DNA from: Macrolepiota albuminosa
Lineage: Eukaryota > Basidiomycota > Agaricomycetes > Agaricales > Agaricaceae
Direction of reading: 5' to 3'
NCBI GenBank assembly: GCA_027475525.1
Contig: JAMWFC010000117.1
Span: forward strand, 787,795 to 851,794
DNA: 64,000 bases
The position numbers were made by a program, and so were the translations under genes. Positions 49,114 through 61,062 of this stretch are shown here, piece after piece. Each line of letters begins with the position of its first letter. The stretch's first letter is position 1. The notes beneath the pieces were generated by a model. It was not told the DNA's origin. It ran no database searches and was given only the letters and a program-made list of their open reading frames with translations.

Positions 49114-51854
49114 TCATCCTACATCCTCTGCCTCCCGCTTCCGCTTCATTTCCCGCGAAACTCGGTGCTGCGCCGCCTCGTGTTTGCTCAGCTCGGGCGC
49201 CACCTTCGACACCGGGCTCTTGCTGATTTCTGCGCCCTATCAGTACACAAACTCACCCATTGGCCACAATCACTTACCTTGCTTCAGATCGTACCTGCCA
49301 CATCATAGTTAGTTTAATCCATACCCGAGTTCCATCCAGTAAACTCACATGACCTCCTCGTCGTCGTTCGTCAGGAATGTAATTGCCGTGCCTAGTTTCC
49401 CAGCCCGTCCAGTCCGTCCTACGCGACGTCAGCAGACATCATCTCCATTGCAACTGTCCCATACCAATCCGATGCACGTATGCCTCTATTGTGCTTGCCA
49501 TCTGGAAATTGATCACTAGCGACACGTCCTGCACGTCAATCCCCCGTCCAGCCAGGTCTGTCGCCACCAGCACGTCGCTCTCTCCGCTCCGCAGCGACTG
49601 CAGCGCTGCCTCTCGTCCCTCTTGGTTCTTCCCAGAGTGCAGCGTGGCTGCATTCCACTGCTAACCGTCAGCCAAAGTCTGTTCTGTACGCACGTTCTTT
49701 TGCACCTACCCCCGCACGTGACAGATCTTTCGCCACCATGTCTGCCGTTTTTTTCTGATTTACAAACACGATGATCGGCGATGCATACTGCCCGCTGTTG
49801 AGAATCTCCAGCAGTCGGAGTCTGTTGAAATGTCTCGTCAGTATCCAGTCCGCCAAGCACATTCCCTACTCACTTTTTCTTCTCGTCTCCTATCACAAAC
49901 TCCACCCGCTGCTCAACCGTGTCCACTGCCCGACCGGCCTCTCCGATCGTGATCACGGCCGGCTTTTTCAGGTACTTGCGTGCCAGCCGCTCAACCGCGG
50001 CCGGCATAGTTGCCGAGAACAATGTCGTCACTCTGGTCCGCCCCTTTTTCACCAACGTTTCTCCATCTACGTCCATTTGTTCTCCCGTGTCTTCTCCTTC
50101 CATTGTCTCACTCGGCAGTGCGTCTAAAATGAATGTCAGGTCTGCTTCAAAACCAAGATGTACCATCCTGTCAGCCTCGTCCATCACTACGTAACGACAT
50201 TGAGACAGCACAAGCACATGGCGCTCGATCACATCCCTTAGCCGTCCTGGTGTCGCGATAATGATTTCGGCCCCCTCCCGCAAATTGAATTGTTGTTCTT
50301 CCACCGCACGCTATCAATTTACGTCACAGAATTTAATTACAAAAAAATTATTTGCTACTCACCCCTCCGACAATCGAAACACATTTGAATCCAAGTGGTG
50401 TTGCAAATTTGCGCGCTTCGCTCTCGATCTGCTGTGCCAACTCCCGTGTAGGCGCTAATATCAGTGCAAAAGGGCCGAGGTGCCGATTCTCGTCAGTAAA
50501 AGGCGGCAGCCCAGATATGAAAGCCAGCATCGGTATGACGAACGCGGCCGTCTTGCCGGATCCTGCCTTCGGGTCACCGGAAGAATATTTTAATCTATAT
50601 GTTTCACGGACCTGTTTCCGCAATTCCTATGATATCGCGGTTTTGTAAGCCGATTGGAATTGCCTGTCGCTGAATAGGAGAAGGTTCCTTGTATCCAATG
50701 TTTTCGATACATTCCAAAATCGTGGGAGGAATTGCCGACTCGTTCCACGAACGCAGGGGATGTGGTATGGAGCCGCCTAATGGGTGTTGGAATTGTCACA
50801 CAAGGGAGAAAAAAACCCGTACCGCGCGCAGAAATGCTAAAGTCCTCCCGAAAGATTCTCCAGTCCCTTTCCTTCATCTCCTCAAGCTTCTTCTCCGTCC
50901 AATGCCGCTCATCCAGCCCTGACTTGGCGGCCATCCGTCTCTCCAACGCGTCCGCAAGTTCCATTCCTCCCCCTCCACTTTTCCTTGTTCCACTGCCTCC
51001 ACCATCGTCCATACCTGCGATTCGCCCTCGCCCAAACATCACCTGAGCACCCTGCCTTGAACCTCCAATAGCCCCAGGCGCATCGTCAGCAAACGTGTCA
51101 TCCTGCGCGTCCCAGTCAAACACGAATTTGCGGTCGTTCATCTTGCGAATCTTTCGCTTCTTCTTGTCCACGCCGAGATAGCGCGAACGGATCGCAGATA
51201 GGTCTCCGTCCGTCATGGGTGGTACGAATGACCCTGTCTGGTCTGGTAAAGTAGGAGCCTTGGAGGAGAGTGACGTAGACACAGTCGAGTTGGGCCCACT
51301 TGCAGGTTTGCCGCGGCTTGCACGCGGGCCAGTAGGTACGTTTTGGTAGCCTTCTTTGGGACCGCGACGATCGTCTTGGGGAGGTGGAGGCGGGGGCATG
51401 TTACCCCGCCGGTTGTCGCGCCGTCCATATCGATCGTTCCTGTTGTCGCGGTCCCGCTCAGGATGTGCATATCTATCTTCGTCTGTAGAATAATGTAAAA
51501 TCTGGTTTAAGGAGAAAAAAAAACAGCGACTGACGACGACTGCTTCCGCCTCCACCGTTATACCCGTTTTGTACACGTTCCTTCTGTCTTAACTCTTCTG
51601 CTTCCCGTTCGAGAGCCTCTCGATCCCTACGAGCTTTGTCCTCTTTTTCCCGCTCCCCTTGAATTTCCTTGGCGCGACTGGCAATCGCAATTCTGGCCCG
51701 TTCCTCTTTCGAAAGGAATTTCGGCTGCCCAAACGCTCAAATTTATGCAAAAGACAGAGAATAACAGCATATATACCTTTGACGCGGCCTCCTTTTCTGC
51801 TTTTTGCTTCTGCAGTAGGGATTCTATAGAAAGTGGCTCGGAGCGGTTGGCCAT
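49114..51854 (-). CDS. PRP28: Prp28, DEAD-box RNA helicase of the spliceosome
   Basis: Start 51854 ([20 protein letters not shown]). The N-terminal half is charged and Gly/Pro-rich and contains [14 protein letters not shown], typical of Prp28. Helicase motifs follow: the Q-motif part [71 protein letters not shown] (DEAD), [22 protein letters not shown] and HRIGRTGRAG. Prp28 exchanges U1 for U6 snRNA at the 5' splice site. About ten exons on the minus strand ending at 49114, 118 bp before the Hal4-like start. No breaks seen. Confidence 0.93.
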
Positions 51855-51963
51855 GGCAAGAGGATGGCAAGCCGAGCCCCGATAACTTTGTTACGGGATA
51901 GAAATTGCACGTGCTGTTTATGGATGATGTGCACGAACCTCACTTTATATTGTTTTTACAGAA

Positions 51964-52608
51964 ATGTCGAGCGTGGACGCGGCGCCGTCGCCACGCCCTG
52001 AAACTCCAGAACCGTCCTCGAAACAAGGCAGGAGAAACGCGGGTGTTCAGCTGCTCGACGACGAGGGGGCTATCTCTGATCAGGTATTGTGTACCCAATT
52101 TACAAGTGCTCATTTTGAACTGTTTTTTTTTACGATCTAGCTCGAGGCATGCCTTGGACATATCTTCTCGAAATACTGTGTGCCGCCACCAGAGCGAAAC
52201 CGGGACGGGGTGACGACGTTGCTTGAGCCGCCGCCCAATGCACATTTGACGGCCGAGGGCCTGGATGCTTGGGCGCAGGATACGAATGGAGCGCCTTTCT
52301 CACAAGAGACAAAAGACGAGCTGGTCGAGTTTTTGGATGTCACTGATGATGGCCGACTCACGTTGGTTGCTTGCATTGGGCTGGACTGTCGCGATCTGAT
52401 GAATGCTACACTAGGTTCAAGGGATTTCTACAAATATATCAACTACAGACAGAGAATGACGAGGAAGAGACATGGCGGGACCTGGTGAGTCGGTTTGCAT
52501 TCTATTGGATTATGTGCTCATTGGGTCCAATAGTCAAACCATGGTTTCGATCGAACGTTGAAGCTTGTAGCTACAAGGAGAGAGGATGCCGAGGTCTCGG
52601 GAGCTTAG
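51964..52608 (+). CDS. Small EF-hand-like protein
   Basis: Exons begin MSSVDAAPSPRPETPEPSSK at 51964; introns near 52086-52139, 52366-52412 and 52486-52535 are removed in frame, ending EVSGA at 52608. About 150 residues. The middle reads LEACLGHIFSKYCVPPPERN, LTAEGLDAWAQDTNG and ELVEFLDVTDDGRLTFKGF, followed by LQIYQLQTENDEEETWRDL. The DVTDDGRLTFKGF segment has the acidic spacing of an EF-hand loop, though the last position is not the usual Glu. Calcium binding is therefore only likely. Function is unknown. It is divergent from Prp28 with about 110 bp between starts. Confidence 0.65.
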
Positions 52609-52628
52609 ATATACATACATTTTTAATA

Positions 52629-53538
52629 TTACAACGTGAACTTCCAAATCTCGATACCCTCCCAGTCCTCTTTCGGCCAGTCCATGCCAGCCTTGTGCAT
52701 AGCCTTTGCGAGCTTGCGACGGGGTATTTGGTGGACATCAAAGCCCCATGTGTGACGTGCGTCTGAGAGACAGCGATCGACCAGAGCCGGGTCGCGACGT
52801 TCGAGGCAAAGGTACACTGGAGGCGCGCGTGCCTTTGGGGCGGTGGCTATGGATAGGGTGCAAAGAGCATGGAGCGTGCGGAGAAGAGGCTGCACGAGGG
52901 ACGGGTCGTAGACCGTGTCAGCTGTGCAGATGAGGTCAAAGGGAGGCCGGAGAAGGTCCTGAGTACTGCTATCAGATGGTGGCAACGAGGCTGAGGGCGA
53001 AGCGACAACAGAGGCGTGGTCCCAGGTCCAGTGGTCTGGAGCGACAGTCCAATCCAGTTCACGGACTTGAATTGAGCCCGAGGCCGGGGGCAGGCGGTGG
53101 AGGTTGTCCTGAATGTTCGGGGAGAGGACAGAGGAAATGACATGGGGGATGTCGGTGGCAAGGACGTGCCAGCGCCGTGAACTCATGACGAGGCTTTGAA
53201 CGAGATGAACACGAGTAGAGAAGCAAGTGAAAAGACGCACGCAGTGAGGCCGATGCCGCTGCCGAGCTCGATAAGGACGCCGGGGACGGGGGCGACGGTG
53301 GGGAGATAGGCAGAGAGACATTGTGCAGCGAGCCAGAGGGCGGTGCCATTAGGACGCCGGGGACGGGGGCGACGGTGGGGAGATAGGCAGAGAGACATTG
53401 TGCAGCGAGCCAGAGGGCGGTGCCATTTGAGACGCCGTCGTTGGACTGGGCAAGATGGAAGGGAGGAGAGACGAGGAGGGGCTCGTGTTTGGTTCGATGT
53501 GCTGGGACGAACATGACCTTCCCACGAGGCTTACTCAA
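52629..53538 (-). CDS. METTL21-type lysine methyltransferase, disturbed by a 77-bp duplication
   Basis: Start 53538 (MSKPRGKVMFVPAHRTKHEP). With one copy of the 77-bp unit the frame reads NDGVSNGTALWLAAQCLSAY, then VPGVLIELGSGIGLTA, the SAM-binding motif I. After a short intron follow LVMSSRRWHVLATDIP, VRELDWTV and PFDLICTADTVYDPSLV, the post-motif of Methyltransf_16 enzymes, and the stop is at 52629. These enzymes methylate lysines of chaperones or translation factors; the substrate is not readable. An alternative internal start is M at 53514. The duplication at 53274-53427 is clean here, with no missing base. The start lies 35 bp from the divergent GEF gene. Confidence 0.8.
53274..53427. 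repeat. 77-bp perfect tandem duplication (7 of 10)
   Basis: Copies 53274-53350 and 53351-53427, inside an exon of the methyltransferase just before its SAM motif. Using one copy restores the frame exactly. Confidence 0.95.
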
Positions 53539-53573
53539 AATTAATTTGCCTCTGCTCGCTGTTGCTGCCAGCC

Positions 53574-56500
53574 ATGAAGGCCTTTTTCCACCGTCTCCAC
53601 ATCGGCGGCGGCGTCCCCAAAGACAAGGACAGAGACATGGCCTCTACCCCGCCCACCACCCTCGGCCTTGACAAGATCCCCCCGCTGCCCCAGTGGCCGC
53701 CTCCGGAACCACCACGCGCGACAACCACGCCCTCCTTCAAGCCTCTCCCGCCTATCGAGCACACCGAGCTCGACCCTGATGCATCCCAGAATGACCCCCA
53801 TTCCAAGAAGGTCGCCTTCGTTTCGCCTGCCCCGACTGTTGTCCCCGATCGCGCTCTTCCAGACCCTCCCGTCCAGTCCAACCAGCCCCTCAAGACGAAT
53901 CTCACCCGCTTCCACGCCACGTACGGCAAGGAACCACGCGCATCCGTCTCCACAGCCTCTTCTTCCTCATCCAAGTCCGATGTCGCGACCAAGACAGTCA
54001 AACCAACGTCCATACGCACCGCATCGCCCTATCTACAGAAGCCAGTAGACCAGTCTGCTCCCTCTCTCCGCTCTGCCACCCCTTATTCCCAGATGTCTGC
54101 CAGCAGCGGCAGTAGAATCCTTGCCGCGACATCCTGGAGCGAAGTCACCGAAGAAGACCTTGTCACCAATCTCGGTCCAAGAGAACGCACGCGACAAGAG
54201 GTTTTATTTGAGATCATCTCTAGCGAGAAGAGGTCCTTGTTTCTCTCCCATCACCGACTTTCTCAATTCAACTCATTCTTGTTCAACAGATACGTCGAGG
54301 AGCTAATCAAGATGAAAGACACATTCATCGATCCACTCCTCCATCCTTTCTCAACACCAGCACCTTCATCCGTACCCTCCTCTTCAACTCCAAACCTAGA
54401 CTTTGACTTTTACCGCGCCGACTCTCCCCTAGACCCTGGCGAACATCTCCCCCCAATTGCCGCCCGCTTCATGTCTCCCTCTCCCTCTGGCACACCAACC
54501 AGTGGTGCAACTTCTTTGACAACACGTCTCAAGGAAACCCCGAACATTGACGGTGAATTTTACGAGTCGGATGACGACGACCCAGGCGATCACAGACCCT
54601 ACAACAACCGACGCCCGCCGTCAAAGGCTGATCACCCACAATCCCCGTACCGCACTAGTGTCGCAACAAAGGCCCATGGTCGCACAGCCCCCGTCCCCCT
54701 TCCTTTTCCTTCTCGATCACACTATTCCCTCCCACCTCCCCCACGCGACCAGATGTCCTCCTCGACACAGTCCCTTGGCCGCCAGCCAAATGTTGTAGAA
54801 AAGGAGCGCGACCGAAAGTTTAGTCAGGGCGACAAGACAGCAGGCATGTTCAGAAAGTTCAAGGGCTCAACCGTCCCAACAGCAGTATTGGGTGGTGTTC
54901 TCGCTCCCCATCAGATTCCAGAGGACTTGCGCCGGTGTCTAGAGGTCGTTGACTCTGGAGTTCTTGATGGTCACAGAAGACTTGCAGAGGCTTTACACAA
55001 GCGATACGACGATCAGTATCCACTCGTCCGGTCCCTAGCGGATGTGTTTGTCTCGAACGTTCGTTACATTTACAGTCATCAAATTGTTGTCACTGACTTT
55101 TCAACCCTAGTCTGATATTTTCACAGGCTACAAGGATTATGTCCTTCACCTGGAAAGAGCCCTCGATCAAGTGGACGCCGCATTGCAAAACGTGACCTCC
55201 AAGAAACCCAAGAATCAGGACGCAGCTGAGTGGCAAAAGGTCTGCAAGCTTCTCCAGAAATTGGAAGGAGACGCATGCGACAAAGGAGAGACCGGTCTCG
55301 CCATCACACTCTCCAAACCATTCCAGCGACTGCTCAAATACCCTCTCCTCTTCCAAAACCTCTTGTTCCACACAGATCCTAGCACGTTCGAGTATGAAAG
55401 TACATTACAGATGGTGGCAGAAATAGAGAATATCGTGCGAAGTATCGAGGACCAGAAGATCCAGCGGGAGGAGCGCGACAAGACACGTGACGTCTTTGCT
55501 CGTATTGAAGGATTGGACAAGGTCAAACAGCTGGCTCTACCCAAACCCTCACGCGTGCTTGTTGAAGAACGACCATGCCCGGTTCCCGGCAACGCTGCTA
55601 TAAAGGGTCCTTCCCCTCCCCCTGTCGTCAACGCAAAAGGCGTGAGAGGCAAACCGTCGCTCAAAAAATTGAGTGATGTCTTGCAAGGCAACAATGGAAT
55701 TGGAGGCAAAAAGGACTTGTGGTTTGTGGTTTTCAATGATGTTGTATTACAGTGCCAAAGGACAGGGACTACGTCCGTTCCTCTCGTTGCTGCATTGACA
55801 TCGCGCGCCAGTTCTCTGCCAGAGATGCAGGGCAAGACCAAGTATGCCACGACGGGTAGACGGAACGTCCAAACAAAACCCCGGAATTTGTATAAATTTT
55901 TGAAGGTAGAAACATATCCTGTCTCAATCTTGCTACCCTTGACAAACTGCCTCTTCTTTTGGTGTAGATTGAAACTTGGACGATCGGGGAACCCCGAGAA
56001 GGTGTCGTGTCAATGGACGAGTATGTTTTTGGAGAGAAAAAAAAAAGAAGCCAAGACTGATGTTTTCTTATAGTGTTGTTCGATCGCGGGCACAAACCCA
56101 AGCTCAACCCAGAATTGTTCCTCTTCCACCAGATGATGATGAAGGAAATGATTCGGATGATTCGGATAGGAAGAGCAAGATGAGTTTTTCTTATTGGGGT
56201 GCCGACAAGGTTACGGTCCAGAAGCCGCTTGTCAAGGGTCGAACACCTTCCAGTCTAAGAAGAGGTGGTTCCATGGCTTCTTATGGACGTGAATCTTCTG
56301 CCAACGCCAAGTTTGGCTCTCGGCTCGTGTCAGGCGACAGCGCGACCACCCGGCCGACCAGTCGCAGGACTCAAACTTCGACTCCTGTATCCAGACGACC
56401 AGTTCTTGACGATACTCAGAATATTGCAAGGGCCACGGTGACCCGCCCTGCGTGGAACGCTGGTTATAGTTCGCCTGCTCCTCTACCGTCCAAACGTTCT

Positions 56501-56629
56501 CGCAATACCTCTCAAACCAGCACGGCGACGCGCGTGGCGGCACCGGCAAAACCTGTCGGGTCGCCTGTTCCTTCGGAAGATTCTGGGGTAGGCTTCTATC
56601 GCCAGTATATCGCACAAGATTCGAGCTAA
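53574..56629 (+). CDS. RhoGEF (DH domain) with long insert and disordered tails
   Basis: ATG 53574 (MKAFFHRLHIGGGVPKDKDR). About 200 disordered residues precede the DH domain, which begins RQEVLFEIISSEKRYVEELI after removal of the intron 54233-54289. The domain is interrupted by some 170 Ser/Pro-rich residues, then resumes HQIPEDLRRCLEVVDSG, YKDYVLHLERALDQVDAALQ and ITLSKPFQRLLKYPLLFQNL, the conserved core helix. A PH-like region with KDLWFVVFNDVVLQC follows, split by further low-complexity sequence, then a Ser/Arg-rich tail. DH domains load GTP on Rho GTPases, here probably Cdc42 or Rho1 (not decidable). About five exons, intact frame. Confidence 0.85.
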
Positions 56630-56980
56630 ATCATGTCTCAAAGTGATAGACGTGTCACTTCCTTCCTCTTGATCGACTAAACGCTTGTTATATACCATTT
56701 ACCCGAGATTTCTCGTTATTACCCTCTTTCATCGGTTCTCATTGCTTTTCTCGTTATCTTGCTGTGACTATTGTGCTTCATTATTTGACCCAACGACATT
56801 CCTTTCTATCGGTTCTCATTGCTTTTCTCGTTATCTTGCTGTGACTATTGTGCTTCATTATTTGACCCAACGACATTCCTTTCTATCTACTCATTCCGTA
56901 CTACAAGAATAACAACCCACTTTCAATGACCTACGAATTACCTGGAATACATCTGCCATTTTACAAAGCCCCGAAAACGT
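56630..56980. other. Intergenic with a 77-bp duplication
   Basis: 3' UTR sequences of two convergent genes. No gene seen. Confidence 0.5.
56731..56884. repeat. 77-bp perfect tandem duplication (8 of 10)
   Basis: Copies 56731-56807 and 56808-56884 in non-coding DNA downstream of the GEF gene; identity extends by three chance bases. Confidence 0.95.
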
Positions 56981-59417
56981 TTACTCGTCTGTGCTATAAG
57001 CAGCATTGTGGATGCTGACGCTTCGACCACTTGGATCGGCGGCACAGCCCCAATCTCCACGCGGTATCCACCTGGAAAAACGTCAGGGATAAAGCAAGTT
57101 ACATTCAGAGCGAAGGGATGCGCACCGCACGGCTGTCTTTGCAGCAGCTTCTGATGGGAAGAGACCTGTAAAGAGTGATGGATCATGGTCGGAGAAAGGG
57201 CATGGGGTTGTGTGAACGTACCATCGAATATCTCGCGGATATAGTATGCTTCTTTGGTATCTGGAACCCCTTCTGTCCATCTCTCTGTCCTCTTTGCGAA
57301 TGCTTCATCAGATACCACTGCTTGTGCATGCTCTTTCATTCTGGGGATAGATGTCCCGTAAAGATAACCCCGGAGTGGAGATAAACAACATACCCATCAA
57401 TCCAAGAGTACCCGACACCATCCGAGAACTGTTCCTTCTGTCGCCAAAGAATGGAGCGAGGAAGATAAGGCTGATGTGAACCGGAAGTCAAAGCGACGTT
57501 TTACGATATTTATAAACGCACCTTTCCGCCTGGGGAACAGTCAAAAGCCTTTCGGAGGATATACTAAGTAGATAGAAAAGAATTGAGGGCTTGCCAAGAG
57601 TTTACTATATCAGCAAAGATTGTACCTTCTCCATCCTAGGACAACCGTCCTCGTCAACGTCCTGAGTTGTACCTTTATGGAACATCTTTTCTTTTGCATC
57701 GATATTCATGGCAACCTCTAAAAAGGCCTTGTCAAGGAATGGAACACGCGCTTCTGGAACATCTTTTCTTTTGCATCGATATTCATGGCAACCTCTAAAA
57801 AGGCCTTGTCAAGGAATGGAACACGCGCTTCAGACCCCAAGCCATGGTGGATCTAAGATTTGATTTGATATGAATCCCAAGGGAAAACCGTGGAGCGGTG
57901 AACTTGACCTACTTGTTGGCTCGGAGACAATCCGCGGTGTGAAGGTTTTTGACACGCTTCACACACTCCTGGTGGAAAGCGAGGCTATCAGGGGCAGCAT
58001 GGAAGTAAAGATAGCCTGAAAATAGTCAACGTGATAAGAATCCAGCCCTTCGCGGGAGAAACATGTGATGTATGTACCTCCTAGAATTTCATCACTGCCC
58101 TCACCACTTAGCACCATTTTTACGCCCATGGCTTTAATCTTGCGGCTAAGAAGATACATCGGGGTGCTCGCACGCACGGTCGTGACATCGTATGTTTCTA
58201 AATGGTATATCACCTCTGGAATTGCGTCTAAACCTTCTTGGACCGTGAAAACATATTCGTGGTGCACAGTCCCAAGGAAGTGCGCAGCTTTCCGAGCTGC
58301 CAGCAGATCGGGAGAGTTTTCTAATCCGATAGAGAAAGAGTGTAATTGTGGCCATGCCGCAAGGGTTGCTGTCAGCCACTGGGTATTAGAGTGGACACAA
58401 TGAGATAATGTACCACAAACAGACCTTCTTCTGTGACGAGTCCATTAGGGGAGGGGGTTGGAGGGCCACTAGATGCTTCCTTTAGCTTCTTCTGTCGCTT
58501 TTCGTACTGGGCTTGAGCGATTCTCTCGGTCTCCCTCGCGGCGACAGCTGCGATGAGACTGCTATCAAGACCGCCGCTAAGGAGCACTCCGTATGGCACT
58601 TCTGACATTAATCGTTTACGAACTGCAGCCTCCAGAGTTTCCCGGAGGAGCGTGAAATCCGCAGTTTTGTTGGCGACAACGCCACCGTCCTCGTCGCCGG
58701 TCCACCATGAAGGTTGGTAATAACGCGTCGTGGATTGATCACGACTGTCGTACACATGGCCAGGCGGGAACGAGATGATTTTATCGCAGTCGTCGATCAA
58801 TGCTTTGAGCTCTGAAGCGAAGAAGACGGCTCCTGGACGTTTGGAACTCCAACCTTGGTACAAAGTGGTGATTCCAATAGGATCACGCGCGGCGATAACA
58901 CGAGAGGGGGACACGGATTCGTCTAAAAGGACAAAAGAAAACATTCCATCTAGCTGATTGCAGAGTTCTTTATCGAATTTTTTGTACTGAAACATTACAA
59001 TTAGCGACGCGGAATTGATAAGTTATACTGCAGGTCAAACACACCAAAGGTATGATAACTTCGCAGTCTGAGTGTGTCTTGAATTTGACATCTGGTCCGA
59101 CGCTGGCGCGAAGTGCGATATGGTTGTATATTTCGCCATTGACAGCGAGGATGACCTTGCCATCGTCACTGATAAGGGGTTGGGCGCCAGTATCTGCATG
59201 GAAATTCTCTCTCAAAACCCAAGATGAACGAAAGCGTGATGAGTCACTCACCAACTCCAACGATAGCAAGTCGTTCGTGGACGAGTACCGATTCCTTGCC
59301 AACATAGCATCCGGACCAATCGGGACCACGGTGGCGAAGACGCTTAGAGAGCGCGATAAAGTGGGCTCTTTCTGCGGACGGCTTTTCAAGGCCATGTATA
59401 GCGAATATTCCACACAT
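56981..59417 (-). CDS. ASN1: Asparagine synthetase (glutamine-hydrolysing), broken by a 77-bp duplication
   Basis: Start 59417 with [20 protein letters not shown]; Cys2 is the nucleophile of the glutaminase domain. Further blocks: [40 protein letters not shown], and the synthetase P-loop [20 protein letters not shown]. Then come [16 protein letters not shown] and [20 protein letters not shown]. The last exon ends [13 protein letters not shown] at 56981. The enzyme makes asparagine from aspartate with glutamine and ATP. A 77-bp duplication at 57678-57831 lies in the [10 protein letters not shown] exon; the frame is restored by one copy plus one base at 57831/57832. About ten exons; the remaining frame is normal. 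Confidence 0.93.
57678..57831. repeat. 77-bp perfect tandem duplication (9 of 10)
   Basis: Copies 57678-57754 and 57755-57831, exactly 77 bp. It lies in an exon of asparagine synthetase. The conserved [11 protein letters not shown] needs one base between 57831 and 57832 that is absent. Confidence 0.95.
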
Positions 59418-59643
59418 GTTGCGTGGCAGATAGGGAGTCAGAGATTATGCGCGGGGAGAACGTCGGGCTTTTCGAAAATTGAGAATATCTTTTTCGTTTC
59501 CGATGACTCGTTTAGGGTCGTGATTAGATTAGATCAGATGAGATTATGGTTCTCACCTGCTCGGGACTGTGGGGTGGAGCGTGTTTTCGATCACTGTTAA
59601 AAATGAAAACCGTGTGGCCTTACGCAGTCATATTCACACCGTG

Positions 59644-60927
59644 ATGTCTAGAGACCGTCTCGCAGCTGCTAGGGTAAATATAACAGATTCTAACTTTGCG
59701 TTAACGTGCTTAGAGCCAGTAGGCTCAGCGTCAGCAACAAGCGGCTACCTCTAGCTATGAAATGGTCAATCTGGGTGCCACCGGGGGAACTGACACTAGT
59801 GCGACCTCGGACTTCTTTGCAGAGGCAAGACCATTATTCATTCCACCAAACTTCCTGACGTTGTGCCATTAGGTTTCTTCTATTCAAGAGGGCATCGAGC
59901 GCATAAACTCGAACGTTCATGAGATTGCTACCCTGCATGCGCGAATATTGAATGTCATTGACCAAAGTCAAACTCACGATACTGCACAACTGGACCAGCT
60001 AGCGGCGGAAACTAGGACACTGAATAATGGTATCAAGGAAAGAATTCAAGCTCTGGATCGTTTACCGTTGTCGGGTCCGGACATTCGGATGCGGCAGAAC
60101 CGTGTAGGAAGAGTTCATGTTTCGATCATAATGTTACAGTTGGCTCATGCTTTGTTTAGCTAACTTTTGTGCGATCAAAATTCATTGAAGCTATTCAGAA
60201 TTATCAACGAGTCGAGCAAGATTACCGTGTCAAGTCGAGGCAACGTGTTGAAAGACAGTTGAAAATTGGTGAGTCGCTGTATCCATTGTTGGTCATTGTC
60301 TCAGGAGGGTTTACAGTCAACCCCGATGCGACTCAGGAAGAGGTCAATGCTGCAGTAGAAGGTGGTGGCCAGCAAGTATTCGCGCAAGCTGTAAGAGAGG
60401 ACCATTACACAAAAGTTATGTTAATTAATGGCATACAGCTGACAACCAGTTCTCGATATGGGGAATCACGTATGGCTTATCGCGAGGTTCAAGAGCGACA
60501 GGTCGAAATCAAGAAGATGGAACAAACACTAGGGGAACTTGCTGAATTGTTTAACGATGTGGGTAAAGCCTTTGTCTGGCCAGAAAGTGATTGACCATCG
60601 TCAGGTGAGCATCCTGATTGGACAGCAAGAGGAGATTATTGCCGAAGTGGAGAAGAATGCAACGGTTGTTGAACGCGACACAGAGAAAGCGTATGTCCTT
60701 GGCTTTTGTCGAGACCAATTCTAAATTGCATCGTTGGTTTTTAGTACAGAACAAACATGGAAAGCAGTACTTTCTGGTAAAGTGGGTTATTCCGGAGTGT
60801 TGTGGCCTACTGAATGAGATTTTCAGCGCGCCATTATCGGAAAGGACGGTGGATATGTTTTGGGGTTTTTATGATAATCATAATTATTATCGTTATAGTA
60901 CTTGCGGTGACACTCACTAAAAAATAG
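59644..60927 (+). CDS. Second syntaxin-like t-SNARE (Sso type)
   Basis: ATG 59644 starts MSRDRLAAAR, then introns give QRQQQAAT and YEMVNLGATGGTDTSATSDF. The N-terminal helices read VSSIQEGIERINSNVHEIAT and VRSKFIEAIQNYQRVEQDYR. The SNARE part has AYREVQERQVEIKKMEQTLG and VSILIGQQEEIIAEVEKNAT, and the anchor is WICFGVFMIIIIIVIVLAVT ending LTKK at 60927. It is clearly homologous to the syntaxin at 13980 but strongly diverged. The second intron (59825-59872) starts with GC (GCAAGA), in the same place as the GC intron of the paralogue. It is divergent from asparagine synthetase with about 225 bp between starts. Confidence 0.87.
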
Positions 60928-61062
60928 CAGTAAATGTGAATAGCGACTCTGTGTGGGACTGTGTCTTGTTTTGACAGATAAATGGGCGTCATCAGAATTT
61001 ACGGTGTTCTCCGGCGCGTGTAAAGTTTTGAAGAACGTTGTCTGACGCCGAACCTCACCGCA

